A stretch of DNA of 16,442 nt from Actinomycetota bacterium (GTDB lineage Bacteria > Actinomycetota > Thermoleophilia > Solirubrobacterales > Thermoleophilaceae). The first letter of the stretch is position 1. Each line of letters begins with the position of its first letter. This document shows positions 1-6,542 of the stretch, in pieces. Location of the stretch: contig VAXR01000083.1 of the NCBI GenBank assembly GCA_005885165.1, positions 1 to 16,442 of the forward strand, in the 5' to 3' direction. Below the pieces are notes generated by a model. That model saw only the letters and a list, made by a program, of their open reading frames with translations, was not told the DNA's origin and searched no databases. Both the position numbers and the translations under genes were made by a program.

Positions 1-274
1 AGTAGATCGTCGAGCCGCCGAAGCGCGTCGGCCGGCCGTGCCAGTCGCCGATCCGGCCGTCAACGCGGCGCGGGGGGTCGAAGGCGTGGCGGCGCGCGAC
101 CGCGGTTCCGTGCCCGGCGGGGACCTCGGTGGAGAAGACCGGGATGCTCACGTCGCCGCGCGCGGGCTCGGCCAGGACTACGAGCGCCGCGCAGGTGAGC
201 GCGCAGCAGAGCAGCGCCGAGCGCAGGAGGCCATGGCCGCCTCCGTTCCTCCAAGCTCCCTGCCCGCGGTGCAC
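1..274 (-). CDS. Secreted protein of unknown function, N-terminal part (runs off left edge)
   Basis: An open minus-strand frame reads from a GTG at 274-272 to the window edge with no stop, 91 codons. It encodes a basic/polar start, a hydrophobic run (SALLCCALTCAALVVLA) and then a polar mature region beginning near DVSIPVF, which is a typical Sec signal peptide. No ATG occurs in this frame. The GTG is the best start, although it has no Shine-Dalgarno sequence; GATACT lies 9 nt upstream and could be a -10 element. Further on, VDGRIGDWHG resembles the opening 'DGxxxDW' of CBM9/DOMON-like extracellular domains, but too little is visible to name a family. It is divergent from the flippase-like gene at 334 with a 59-bp gap. 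An ATG at 234 preceded by GGAGG is in another frame that stops after 18 codons. Function unknown; that the gene is real and exported is likely. Confidence 0.6.
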   Translation of the reverse strand, partial: MHRGQGAWRNGGGHGLLRSALLCCALTCAALVVLAEPARGDVSIPVFSTEVPAGHGTAVARRHAFDPPRRVDGRIGDWHGRPTRFGGSTIY

Positions 275-320
275 GGCGCGGCGAGTATCTCATCTGCCGT
301 CGCGCCGCGAGCCGGGCGCG

Positions 321-326
321 TATCGT
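321..326 (+). promoter_or_regulatory. Candidate -10 element giving a leaderless transcript
   Basis: TATCGT lies exactly 7 nt before the ATG at 334, so transcription would start at or next to the start codon. No Shine-Dalgarno sequence precedes this ATG. No -35 match is visible 17 nt upstream, so the call rests on the -10 and its spacing. Confidence 0.35.
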
Positions 327-333
327 CGCCCCC

Positions 334-1320
334 ATGGCCCCTCCTGTCGGCGATCTCGGCAAGAGCTTCCACTCGTTCTTCCACTCGGTGGACCAGTTCT
401 TCTCGAGCCTGGCGGCGGTCGGCTGGGAGTCGCTGCTCCTCGCGCTCCTGTTCTTCAGCGGCTACTTGGTGCTTCGCTCGCGGGCGCTCTTCAACGCGCT
501 GCGCGCCGCCTACCCGGATGAGCGGTTCGAATGGCGGCGGGTCTGGGGCGCCTACGTCGCGGCGGTTGGATTCAAGAACATCGTCCCCGCCGGCGGCGCG
601 AACATCATCCAGATCTTCCTCACGAAGTCGTCGATCGAGCGGTCGACGTTCCCGACGGTCACCGCGGCGATCACGGTGGGCGCGATCTTCGACGCCGTCG
701 TCAGCGTGCTCACGATGATCTTCGCGTTCACGCAGGGCGTGTTCCCGAAGCCGCCGGACTTCGCGAAGCTGAACGCGTTCGACCTCGAGTACTTCGCCTC
801 CCACCCGCAGTTCACGCTCTTCCTGCTCACGGCGATCGGCGTGCTCGCCGTACTCGCCTTCGCGCTCCTCTCCATACGCGTGAAGGCGTTCTGGGTGCGG
901 GTGCGGCAGGGGTTCACGATCCTCCGCGATCGGCGCCGCTACATGCGCGAGATAGCGAGCTGGCAGGCGGCGAGCTGGCTGTGCCGGCTCACCGCCTTCT
1001 ACTTCATGCTCGACGCCTTCCACATTGGAGGCTCCGTGCGCAACGCCCTGCTGGTCCAGGGCGCGCAGGTGGTTTCCACGATCGTCCCCCTCACCCCGGG
1101 AGGGGCCGGCGTGCAGCAGGCGCTGCTCGTCACCGTGTTCCACAACGCGGCGTCGGGCAGCACCGTGGCCGCCTACTCGGTCGGGCAGCAGATCGCGCTC
1201 GCGGCCTTTGCGCTTGGCCTCGGCTTCATCGCCCTGGTCGGGATCTTCCGGATCCGCAGCTTCAAGGAGGTCATGCGGCGCGGGCGCGAGCAGCAGGCGG
1301 CGGAGGCCGCGGCGCGCTGA
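334..1320 (+). CDS. Flippase-like integral membrane protein (LPG synthase TM / UPF0104 family)
   Basis: A 328-residue polytopic membrane protein. Hydrophobic segments lie near residues 32-48, 72-96, 108-132, 159-182, 213-228, 238-256 and 283-305. Two glycine-rich signatures typical of the lysylphosphatidylglycerol synthetase transmembrane / UPF0104 family are visible: VPAGGANIIQIF (84-95) and TPGGAGVQQALL (254-265). Only the membrane flippase-like half is present. There is no C-terminal cytosolic aminoacyl transferase, so it probably moves or modifies a lipid or isoprenoid-linked substrate rather than making lysyl-PG. The C-terminus is basic and then alanine-rich, so cytoplasmic. ATG 334 is the only reasonable start in frame. 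It is followed 59 bp later by the TSP3-repeat gene. The family is firm; the substrate cannot be told from the sequence. Confidence 0.85.
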   Translation: MAPPVGDLGKSFHSFFHSVDQFFSSLAAVGWESLLLALLFFSGYLVLRSRALFNALRAAYPDERFEWRRVWGAYVAAVGFKNIVPAGGANIIQIFLTKSSIERSTFPTVTAAITVGAIFDAVVSVLTMIFAFTQGVFPKPPDFAKLNAFDLEYFASHPQFTLFLLTAIGVLAVLAFALLSIRVKAFWVRVRQGFTILRDRRRYMREIASWQAASWLCRLTAFYFMLDAFHIGGSVRNALLVQGAQVVSTIVPLTPGGAGVQQALLVTVFHNAASGSTVAAYSVGQQIALAAFALGLGFIALVGIFRIRSFKEVMRRGREQQAAEAAAR

Positions 1321-1379
1321 GGCGCACCTGATCCTCGCGCGACGCGGTACCGTCCGACGAGATCGAACGCGGGGGAGCG

Positions 1380-2855
1380 TTGGCGAAGGGATCACGACGG
1401 AGGGTCCGCGCACGGAGCGCAGGAACGGCGCTGCTCGCTTCCTGCGCACTCGCCGTGTGCTCGGCGCCGCAGGCGGCACGGGCGGCGTTCGGCTGCCCGG
1501 CCGTGCCGCTCATCGACTCGACTGACACGGTCTGGACCGTCGACGGCTCTACCGGGGCCGTTCGCGCCCAGCAGTACGACAGCAGCGAGGGCTGGGGCGC
1601 GCTCACGGTGGCCGGCGTGACCCTGAGCGAGAACACGACTCAGGATCCGGCGCACTGCGGCCACCGGGTCGCCCCCGGCGACGTGCACTTCGGCGAGGTC
1701 CCGATCGGCGTGCTGATGGTGAGCAGGCAGGTGCACGTGCCGACCGCCGGTCAGCCGTTCGCCCGCTTCCTCGACGTCATTCGCAACCCGACGTCGAACC
1801 TCGCCCACGCTCAGCTCGTCTACAGCGGCCAGCTCAGCTACGGCGGCTCGACGCTGGTCGTCGCCACCCCCGATGGCGACAACACCGCGGAGGCCGGCGA
1901 GCCCTGGACGGTCACCGACTTCGACCAGGCGGCGAACGGGCCGACTGGCTTCTCGACGCTGCACGTCTGGGACGGCGAGAACGTCCCGAAGGCCGACGGC
2001 AACGACGGGATCTTCTCCAACAACGCCCTGACGACCAACTGGACCGACGGGGCCGCCACGGCGCGCGTGAAGTATCAGCAGGCAGACGTGGCGATCCCCC
2101 CGCACGGGACGGTGATCTACATGCACGTCGAGGCCGCCGAGTTCACGGGGCAGACGACTCCGCAGGCCTTCGCGCACTCGCTCGCGAGCGGCCCGGCCCG
2201 TCTGTTCGGGAACATGAGCAGCGCCGAGCTCGTCGAGGTGCGGAACTGGAACACGAGCGACGTGGACGGCGATGGGCGGGCGACGGCCACCGACAACTGC
2301 CCGACGACGCCCAATCCGAAGCAGGCCGACGTCGACCACGACGGCATCGGCAACGCCTGCGACGCCGATATCGACGGCGACGGCCTCACAAACGGCGACG
2401 AGACGAGCCATGGGACGAATCCGCTCAAGGCCGACACGGACGGGGACGGCAGGCGCGACGGCGTCGACGTCTGCCCGCGAACCGCCGGGAAGGCCCCGAA
2501 CGGCTGTCCGGATACGAAGCCGCCCCCGCTCAAGCTCGGCAAGCGTCCCAAGAAGACGGTGGCGCTCGCGAAGTTCCTCCACGGCCTGAAGGCGACGGCG
2601 ATCGTGGGCGAGGTCGCACGGCTCGACTTCGAGCTGCGAGCGAAGGCGCACGGGGCGAGCCTCGCGCCCGCGGCCTACAACCTGACGCTCGCGCACCGCA
2701 CGCTTGGGTTCGGCAAGGGCAAGCGATCCGTCGTTCTCAAGCCCTCACGCTCGCTCGTGGGCTCGGCTCAGGACTTCAGGGTGCAGCTCCGGGTGATCGC
2801 CACCGACCACTCGGGCAACCGGAGGATCCGGAACCGGGTGGTCCATGTCCACTGA
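1380..2855 (+). CDS. Secreted calcium-binding protein with thrombospondin type 3 repeats
   Basis: 491 residues from a TTG start supported by GGGGGAG ending about 4 nt upstream. A basic N-terminus (KGSRRRVRARS) and hydrophobic core lead to a likely signal-peptidase site after AARA (residue 35). Residues about 36-290 form a beta-rich extracellular region with no family I recognise. Residues about 293-370 carry aspartate-rich EF-hand-like thrombospondin type 3 repeats (DVDGDG, DNCP, DVDHDGIGNACD, DIDGDGLTNGDE, DTDGDGRRDGVDVCP), expected to bind several calcium ions and stiffen the chain. The last ~115 residues look Ig-like/adhesin-like and end in a basic tail. There is no LPXTG motif or C-terminal membrane anchor, so it is probably released or held non-covalently. 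The stop overlaps the next gene by 11 bp, which suggests translational coupling. Confidence 0.8.
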   Translation: MAKGSRRRVRARSAGTALLASCALAVCSAPQAARAAFGCPAVPLIDSTDTVWTVDGSTGAVRAQQYDSSEGWGALTVAGVTLSENTTQDPAHCGHRVAPGDVHFGEVPIGVLMVSRQVHVPTAGQPFARFLDVIRNPTSNLAHAQLVYSGQLSYGGSTLVVATPDGDNTAEAGEPWTVTDFDQAANGPTGFSTLHVWDGENVPKADGNDGIFSNNALTTNWTDGAATARVKYQQADVAIPPHGTVIYMHVEAAEFTGQTTPQAFAHSLASGPARLFGNMSSAELVEVRNWNTSDVDGDGRATATDNCPTTPNPKQADVDHDGIGNACDADIDGDGLTNGDETSHGTNPLKADTDGDGRRDGVDVCPRTAGKAPNGCPDTKPPPLKLGKRPKKTVALAKFLHGLKATAIVGEVARLDFELRAKAHGASLAPAAYNLTLAHRTLGFGKGKRSVVLKPSRSLVGSAQDFRVQLRVIATDHSGNRRIRNRVVHVH

Positions 2856-3750
2856 CGCCGTGACCCGACCGACCTTCGATCTCCAGTCCCACTCCGTCCA
2901 CTCGGACGGGCATCTGCCCGCGGCCGAGGTCGTCGCGCATGCGGCGGCCGCGGGGGTCGAGTTGATGGCACTCTCCGACCACGACACGATCGACGGCGTC
3001 GAGGAGGCGATCCGCGCGGGAGCGGAGCGCGGCGTCAGGGTGGTGCCGACGACCGAGATCTCGGCGGTGGACGGCGTCCACGAGGACCTACACGTTCTGG
3101 GCTACGGCGTGGACCACCGCGACGCGGTCCTCTGCGAGCGGCTGCGCGACGCGCGCGAGGACCGAGTGCTGCGGGCGCAGCGGATGGGCGATCGCCTGCG
3201 CGAGCTCGGCTTCGAGGTCGATCCCGCACCGCTCGAGGCGCGGCGCGCGGCCGGCAAGCCGATCGGGCGGCCGCACTTGGCGGCGGCGGTGCTGGCGCAT
3301 CCCGCCAACGCCGCGCGCCTCGAGGCCGAGGAGCACGGCAGCGTGTCGAGCTTCATCCCCGCGTACCTCATCCCCGGCGCGCCCGCTTTCGTGGCGCGAA
3401 CGCACCCCACCGTCACCGAGGCGATCGGCTGGATCCACGAGGCGGGAGGCCTCGCGGTGTGGGCGCACCCGTTCTGGGACATCGACGACGCCGCCGAGGT
3501 GCTCGACTCGATCGACCGCTTCCGGGAGGCGGGCCTCGACGGGGTCGAGGCCTTCTATCCCACCCACGACGCCGAGCAGGCCGGGCTACTCGTGGAGCGC
3601 TGCGGCGAGCGTCGGCTCCTAACTACCGGCTCCTCCGATTTCCACGGGCCGGATCACCGGCTCTTCAGCAGCTTCCTCGCGTTCGACCTGCACGGCCTCG
3701 AGCCGAACCTGGGGCCGATCGCGGCGGGCGCGCTGTCCGTGGGCGAGTAG
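2845..3750 (+). CDS. PHP-domain metallo-phosphoesterase
   Basis: 301 residues with the full metal-binding set of the PHP (polymerase and histidinol phosphatase) family: HSVHSDG (H16, H19, D21), SDHD (D45, H46, D47), E71, H83 in DLHVLGY, GRPH (141-144), WAHP (H208), H241 and SDFHG (D265, H267). The layout matches stand-alone bacterial PHP proteins such as the YciV/RNase AM group and the 3',5'-nucleoside bisphosphate phosphatases. The likely reaction is therefore metal-dependent hydrolysis of phosphate esters, possibly on nucleotides or RNA 5' ends. The protein is cytosolic, with no signal peptide. ATG 2845 lies inside the end of the upstream secreted-protein gene (11-bp overlap, different frame), so translation is probably coupled even though the products act in different compartments. 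The exact substrate is not resolvable. Confidence 0.87.
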   Translation: MSTDAVTRPTFDLQSHSVHSDGHLPAAEVVAHAAAAGVELMALSDHDTIDGVEEAIRAGAERGVRVVPTTEISAVDGVHEDLHVLGYGVDHRDAVLCERLRDAREDRVLRAQRMGDRLRELGFEVDPAPLEARRAAGKPIGRPHLAAAVLAHPANAARLEAEEHGSVSSFIPAYLIPGAPAFVARTHPTVTEAIGWIHEAGGLAVWAHPFWDIDDAAEVLDSIDRFREAGLDGVEAFYPTHDAEQAGLLVERCGERRLLTTGSSDFHGPDHRLFSSFLAFDLHGLEPNLGPIAAGALSVGE

Positions 3751-3764
3751 CCCGCAGCGCGCCG

Positions 3765-3794
3765 CCGCTTCAAGCGGACGCGACGCTACGTCGC
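3765..3794. terminator. Tandem short hairpins between convergent genes
   Basis: CCGCT-TCA-AGCGG (3765-3777) is followed by GCGACG-CTA-CGTCGC (3780-3794). Both are perfect stems in the 75-bp gap between the PHP gene stop and the stop of the minus-strand deacetylase. No T-run follows on either strand, so this would be a hairpin-only, bidirectional terminator of the kind proposed in actinobacteria. Confidence 0.4.
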
Positions 3795-3825
3795 CATCGC
3801 CTCCAGCCCGGTGCCGGAAGCCGGA

Positions 3826-4770
3826 TCAGCCGCCGCTGATGTAGTGCGGCAGGCGCTGCCCGGGCGGCGGCGGGTCGTCGGCCATCATCTGCGGGACGGT
3901 CACGAACTTGAAGCCGCGCTTGCGCAGCTGCTTGATGATGATCGGCACGGCCGCGGCGGTCTGGCTGCGGACGCCGCCGCCGTCGTGGAGAAGGATGATC
4001 CCGCCGCGCTTCGCGCCGTCCATCACGCGCCGGACGATCGTCCCGACGCCTGGCTGCCGGTAGTCCTGGCTATCGACCGACCAGAGCACCATCAGCATGC
4101 GCCGCTTCTTGAGCAGCGCCATGGTGGTGTCGTTGAACGAGCCGTACGGCGGGCGGAACAGGCGCGGCTGGGGAACGCCGAGCTTGTGTAGCCACTGCGC
4201 CTGGGAATCGATCTGGTCGCGCTGCGCAGCCTTCGGCAGGCTGCCGAGGTGGGCGTGCCGCTCGGTGTGGTCGCCGATCACGTCGCCGGCGCGCGCGGCA
4301 TCGCGTGTGCCCGCGTGGAAGTAGGTCTCGAGGAACCCGACCTCGAAGAAGGTCGCCGGCACGTGGGCCTTCTTCAGGCTGTTGACGATCTGGGGCGTGT
4401 ACGGGCCCGGGCCGTCGTCGAAGGTGAGGGCGATCTCCTTGCGCCGCCCGCCGCCGCTCGTGACGAACGGCGTGTACTTCAGAACGTGGTCGATGCCGAC
4501 GTTCTGGGCGGCGGCCTGGCGCCGCAGGTCCTCCTGGACCGTCGCCTCGAGGCTGACGATCGGCGGCGGCTGGAGCGACGCCCCGGTTGTGTGGTGCGAC
4601 GAGCCTCCCCCACCGGCGTCGATGGCGAGCGAGATCACCAGCACGCCCACCGCGAAGACGCTGAGAGCGACGATCCGCCGTCGCTGGATCTGACGCCGCC
4701 GGTGGGGCGACATCGGCCGGCGAGGGCGGCTCTCGGGTGGTACGAAGGGCGTTGTGCTGGGCGTGCTCAT
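3826..4770 (-). CDS. Membrane-anchored polysaccharide deacetylase (NodB domain)
   Basis: 314 residues. Residues 1-32 are a proline- and arginine-rich cytoplasmic tail. Residues 33-51 (IVALSVFAVGVLVISLAID) form a single membrane anchor, followed by a Gly/Ser/His linker and an extracellular carbohydrate-esterase family 4 (NodB) domain. All five CE4 motifs are present: TFDDG (116-120, catalytic D118 and metal D119), HTERH (H168, H172), RPPYG (206-210), WSVDSQD (D233) and LLHD (H262). The expected role is de-N-acetylation of cell-wall or capsule sugars (peptidoglycan GlcNAc/MurNAc or exopolysaccharide). The start is the ATG at 4770, which precedes the basic tail; no clear Shine-Dalgarno is seen. 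It is convergent with the PHP gene and divergent from the lipid hydroxylase gene. A second, differently anchored NodB protein lies at 12841-13716. Confidence 0.9.
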   Translation of the reverse strand: MSTPSTTPFVPPESRPRRPMSPHRRRQIQRRRIVALSVFAVGVLVISLAIDAGGGGSSHHTTGASLQPPPIVSLEATVQEDLRRQAAAQNVGIDHVLKYTPFVTSGGGRRKEIALTFDDGPGPYTPQIVNSLKKAHVPATFFEVGFLETYFHAGTRDAARAGDVIGDHTERHAHLGSLPKAAQRDQIDSQAQWLHKLGVPQPRLFRPPYGSFNDTTMALLKKRRMLMVLWSVDSQDYRQPGVGTIVRRVMDGAKRGGIILLHDGGGVRSQTAAAVPIIIKQLRKRGFKFVTVPQMMADDPPPPGQRLPHYISGG

Positions 4771-4893
4771 CGGTCGTCGTGTCTTCGCAACTCGGCGGCG
4801 GCGGCTCTGCGCGCGCGTGTGCCCCTCCCCCAGCGGCGCCTATATAAGCAGGCGGGCCCGGTGGTCGGCAACCCCTCTTTGCGCCTTGTCACG

Positions 4894-4922
4894 TTGGCAG
4901 CGGCAGGGCACAGCGCTACGAT
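4894..4922 (+). promoter_or_regulatory. Sigma70-type promoter of the lipid hydroxylase gene
   Basis: TTGGCA (4894-4899), a 17-bp spacer and TACGAT (4917-4922) form one of the best housekeeping-type promoters in the window. The predicted start site is near 4929, leaving only about 4-5 nt before the ATG at 4934. This implies a near-leaderless message, or translation from the in-frame ATG at 4976. It also argues against any start upstream of 4929. Confidence 0.55.
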
Positions 4923-4933
4923 CCGGGGCAGCT

Positions 4934-5563
4934 ATGGATGCCCCTCGCACAGACGTCCTCCGGGCCTCGCCGCGGATGTTCGAGTCGAACTTCCTGGACC
5001 GGCTTTCCCGCGTGCATCCGGCCGTCCCGGTGATCATCTTCCTGCCGGCGATCTCGGTGCTCTTCGCGCTCTCGATCGGCCGAGTTGGCGCATTGGCGAT
5101 CGCCGGACTGCTGGTGGCCGGATACATGTTCTGGAGCCTTTCCGAGTACTGGATCCATCGCGCGATCTTCCACTTCGAGCCCGAGGAAAGCCGGTTCGGC
5201 GCCCGCCTGCACTGGATCATCCACGGGGTCCACCACGATCACCCGAACGATCCGCTGCGGCTGGTCATGCCGCCGTCGGTGAGCGTCCCGCTGTCCTCGC
5301 TGTTCGTCCTGGGCTTCTACGCCGTGCTCGGGTCGCCGCTCTTCCTGCCGTTCTCGGCGGGGTTCCTGGGCGGCTACCTGATCTACGACATGACCCACTA
5401 CCACCTGCATCACCACAAGCCGAAGACGTGGGTGGGCCGGCGCCTGCGCGAGCTGCACATGCGCCACCACTTCCAGGACGACACGACCGGCTTCGGCATC
5501 AGCGCGCCGTACTGGGACAAGGTCTTCCGCACGTTCTCGCGGACGGCGCCGCGCGGCTCTTAG
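4934..5563 (+). CDS. Fatty acid 2-hydroxylase / sterol desaturase family membrane enzyme
   Basis: 209 residues. Two hydrophobic blocks (about 32-68 and 115-152) are interleaved with the histidine clusters of the FA2H/Scs7-type di-metal hydroxylases: HRAIFH (H75, H80), HWIIHGVHHDHP (H93, H97, H100, H101, H103), THYHLHHH (H155-H161) and HMRHH (H175, H178, H179). The spacing and the 'W(I/V)HRAIFHFEP' opening match the fatty-acid alpha-hydroxylase branch rather than carotenoid hydroxylases. Eukaryotic FA2H carries an N-terminal cytochrome b5 domain; this protein has none, so electrons must come from a separate donor. The likely product is 2-hydroxy acyl chains in membrane lipid. The frame is open back to 4754, but the promoter at 4894-4922 makes ATG 4934 the most likely start, with ATG 4976 as an alternative. 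It is convergent with the LAGLIDADG gene. Confidence 0.85.
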   Translation: MDAPRTDVLRASPRMFESNFLDRLSRVHPAVPVIIFLPAISVLFALSIGRVGALAIAGLLVAGYMFWSLSEYWIHRAIFHFEPEESRFGARLHWIIHGVHHDHPNDPLRLVMPPSVSVPLSSLFVLGFYAVLGSPLFLPFSAGFLGGYLIYDMTHYHLHHHKPKTWVGRRLRELHMRHHFQDDTTGFGISAPYWDKVFRTFSRTAPRGS

Positions 5564-5565
5564 CG

Positions 5566-5582
5566 CGGGGCCGTACGCCCCG
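5566..5582. terminator. Short GC hairpin between convergent genes
   Basis: CGGGGC-CGTAC-GCCCCG is a perfect 6-bp stem in the 33-bp gap between the hydroxylase stop (5563) and the LAGLIDADG gene stop (5597). There is no U-tract, so it is plausible but unproven as a shared terminator. Confidence 0.4.
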
Positions 5583-5596
5583 ACCAGACCGGAGGG

Positions 5597-6367
5597 TCAT
5601 GCCTTCGGCCCGATGAAGTCGTCCATGCGGGCTACGTCGGCCTTGCGGGAGACGTAAAGGGTCTTCGGCTTCGCGAACGTCCAGCGCAGCCCGAGCATGT
5701 CGCACGCCTCGCAGAAAATCGTGCGAATGCCCGGCGAGAGATTGCAGAAGGTGTATCGCGGCTGGCGCCACCCGCCGCTGCCGGTGTTGATGAAGCGGCA
5801 CCCGTCGGAGTGGATCAGGCCGCGGAGCAGAAGCTCCGGGTATTTCGCCGCGAGCTCGTGCTGCCAGTCTGCGAGGAAGATCGGCCTGTGGCGCTTCTTG
5901 CCAGGGCCGTGCTGCGGGAAGAGGCATGGCCATGACTTCGAATAGGAGGAGACCTCAACGCAGTTCTTGGGGCAGACGCGGGTACCGACCGCGTTGTCCG
6001 GCATGACCGCCTTCATCGCCGCAGCGACCTCGGCGATGATTCGCGGATAGCGCACGTCGAGTACGACGCGCAGGCGAAACACCCCGCGGGGATGCGCTGA
6101 GATGCATCCGTCGCCCAGGTAGACGCCAAGCAGGTAGAGGTACTCGGGCGGGAGTGCTTTTCGGTCGTGCCAGGAGCCGCATCGCGCACATCCGTCTCCG
6201 GGGTTTCCGTTTGCCGCGACTCGCGATTCGCGTCGTGGCAGCCGCCCAGCGAGCCAATCCCGAACCGTTCCGCGCGGAATCCCGGTCCTTCTGGCGATCT
6301 CACTCGGGTTCAGCCCGGAATGCCCGAGCTCGAGGCAACTGGCAACCTCGACGTGCGTCCTTGTCAC
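5597..6367 (-). CDS. HTH + LAGLIDADG homing-endonuclease-like protein
   Basis: 256 residues from a GTG start. Residues about 22-40 (PSEIARRTGIPRGTVRDWL) are a helix-turn-helix. A CARC pair (60-63) may be half of a zinc knuckle. Two LAGLIDADG helices follow about 100 residues apart: YLLGVYLGDG (78-87, acidic D86) and LLRGLIHSDG (180-189, acidic D188). Both metal-binding acidic residues are kept, so a single-chain pseudo-dimeric nuclease could be active. The protein is free-standing: there are no intein splice motifs around it and no sign that a host gene is split. Its base composition looks visibly less GC-rich than the neighbours, with more A/T-ending codons, which suggests transfer. It lies 55 bp from and divergent to tRNA-Leu. 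A role as a DNA-binding regulator with a retired nuclease fold is the alternative. The GTG start is uncertain because there is no strong Shine-Dalgarno. Confidence 0.8.
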   Translation of the reverse strand: MTRTHVEVASCLELGHSGLNPSEIARRTGIPRGTVRDWLAGRLPRRESRVAANGNPGDGCARCGSWHDRKALPPEYLYLLGVYLGDGCISAHPRGVFRLRVVLDVRYPRIIAEVAAAMKAVMPDNAVGTRVCPKNCVEVSSYSKSWPCLFPQHGPGKKRHRPIFLADWQHELAAKYPELLLRGLIHSDGCRFINTGSGGWRQPRYTFCNLSPGIRTIFCEACDMLGLRWTFAKPKTLYVSRKADVARMDDFIGPKA

Positions 6368-6404
6368 GAACGTATGTTCCCATGTCGCCCGGACGGAACC
6401 GGGC

Positions 6405-6410
6405 TAAACT
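6405..6410 (+). promoter_or_regulatory. -10 element of the tRNA-Leu gene
   Basis: TAAACT sits 12 nt before the first tRNA base, giving a short 5' leader of about 6 nt for RNase P to remove. The -35 region is poor, with only a weak match near 6382. The same 55-bp gap must hold the promoter of the divergent LAGLIDADG gene. Confidence 0.45.
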
Positions 6411-6422
6411 CACGCCGCGTTT

Positions 6423-6506
6423 GCGGCTGTGGCGAAATTGGTATACGCGATAGCTTCAGGAGCTATTGGGGGCAACCCCGTGGAGGTTCGAGTCCTCTCA
6501 GCCGCA
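6423..6506 (+). tRNA. tRNA-Leu, anticodon CAG
   Basis: 84 nt with a full cloverleaf. The acceptor stem is GCGGCTG/CAGCCGC (6423-6429 with 6499-6505) with discriminator A at 6506. The D-stem is GCG/CGC around a loop containing TTGGTA. The anticodon stem is ATAGC/GCTAT with loop TTCAGGA and anticodon CAG at 6457-6459. A long class II variable arm (GGGG-CAA-CCCC) confirms a leucine/serine-type tRNA. The T-arm is GGAGG-TTCGAGT-CCTCT. It reads CUG, the dominant leucine codon in a genome this GC-rich. The 3' CCA is not encoded (ACCT follows), so it must be added by CCA-adding enzyme. Confidence 0.96.
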
Positions 6507-6514
6507 CCTCATGG

Positions 6515-6540
6515 CGCCGCTTCGTAAGCGGCGTCGTTTG
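6515..6540 (+). terminator. Intrinsic terminator after tRNA-Leu
   Basis: CGCCGCTT-CGT-AAGCGGCG (6515-6533) is an 8-bp perfect stem with a 3-nt loop. It is followed by TCGTTTG, a short T-rich tail, 9 nt after the tRNA. This is the most conventional terminator in the window. It also separates the tRNA from the convergent dehalogenase gene. Confidence 0.65.
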
Positions 6541-6542
6541 CC

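Noticed and set aside
178..1479. 433-codon minus-strand open frame opposite the flippase-like gene
   Set aside because: Arg/Glu/Asp-rich low-complexity translation with no domain, running antisense across a well-supported membrane protein; a GC-skew shadow frame. The same applies to the other long antisense frames at 1392-2696, 3088-3567, 8893-10581 and 14475-15398.
4841..4848. TATATAAG resembling a TATA box
   Set aside because: Bacterial context. No matching -35 at 16-18 bp on either strand for the adjacent genes, and a better promoter lies at 4894-4922.
4754..4933. Longer N-terminus for the lipid hydroxylase gene from 4754
   Set aside because: It would overlap the start of the divergent deacetylase gene and cross the TTGGCA/TACGAT promoter, and the added residues are Arg/Cys-rich without family similarity.
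5597..6367. Intein or group I intron reading of the LAGLIDADG gene
   Set aside because: No Cys/Ser N-terminal splice block, no HN/C C-terminal block, no split host exon, and the tRNA beside it is uninterrupted.
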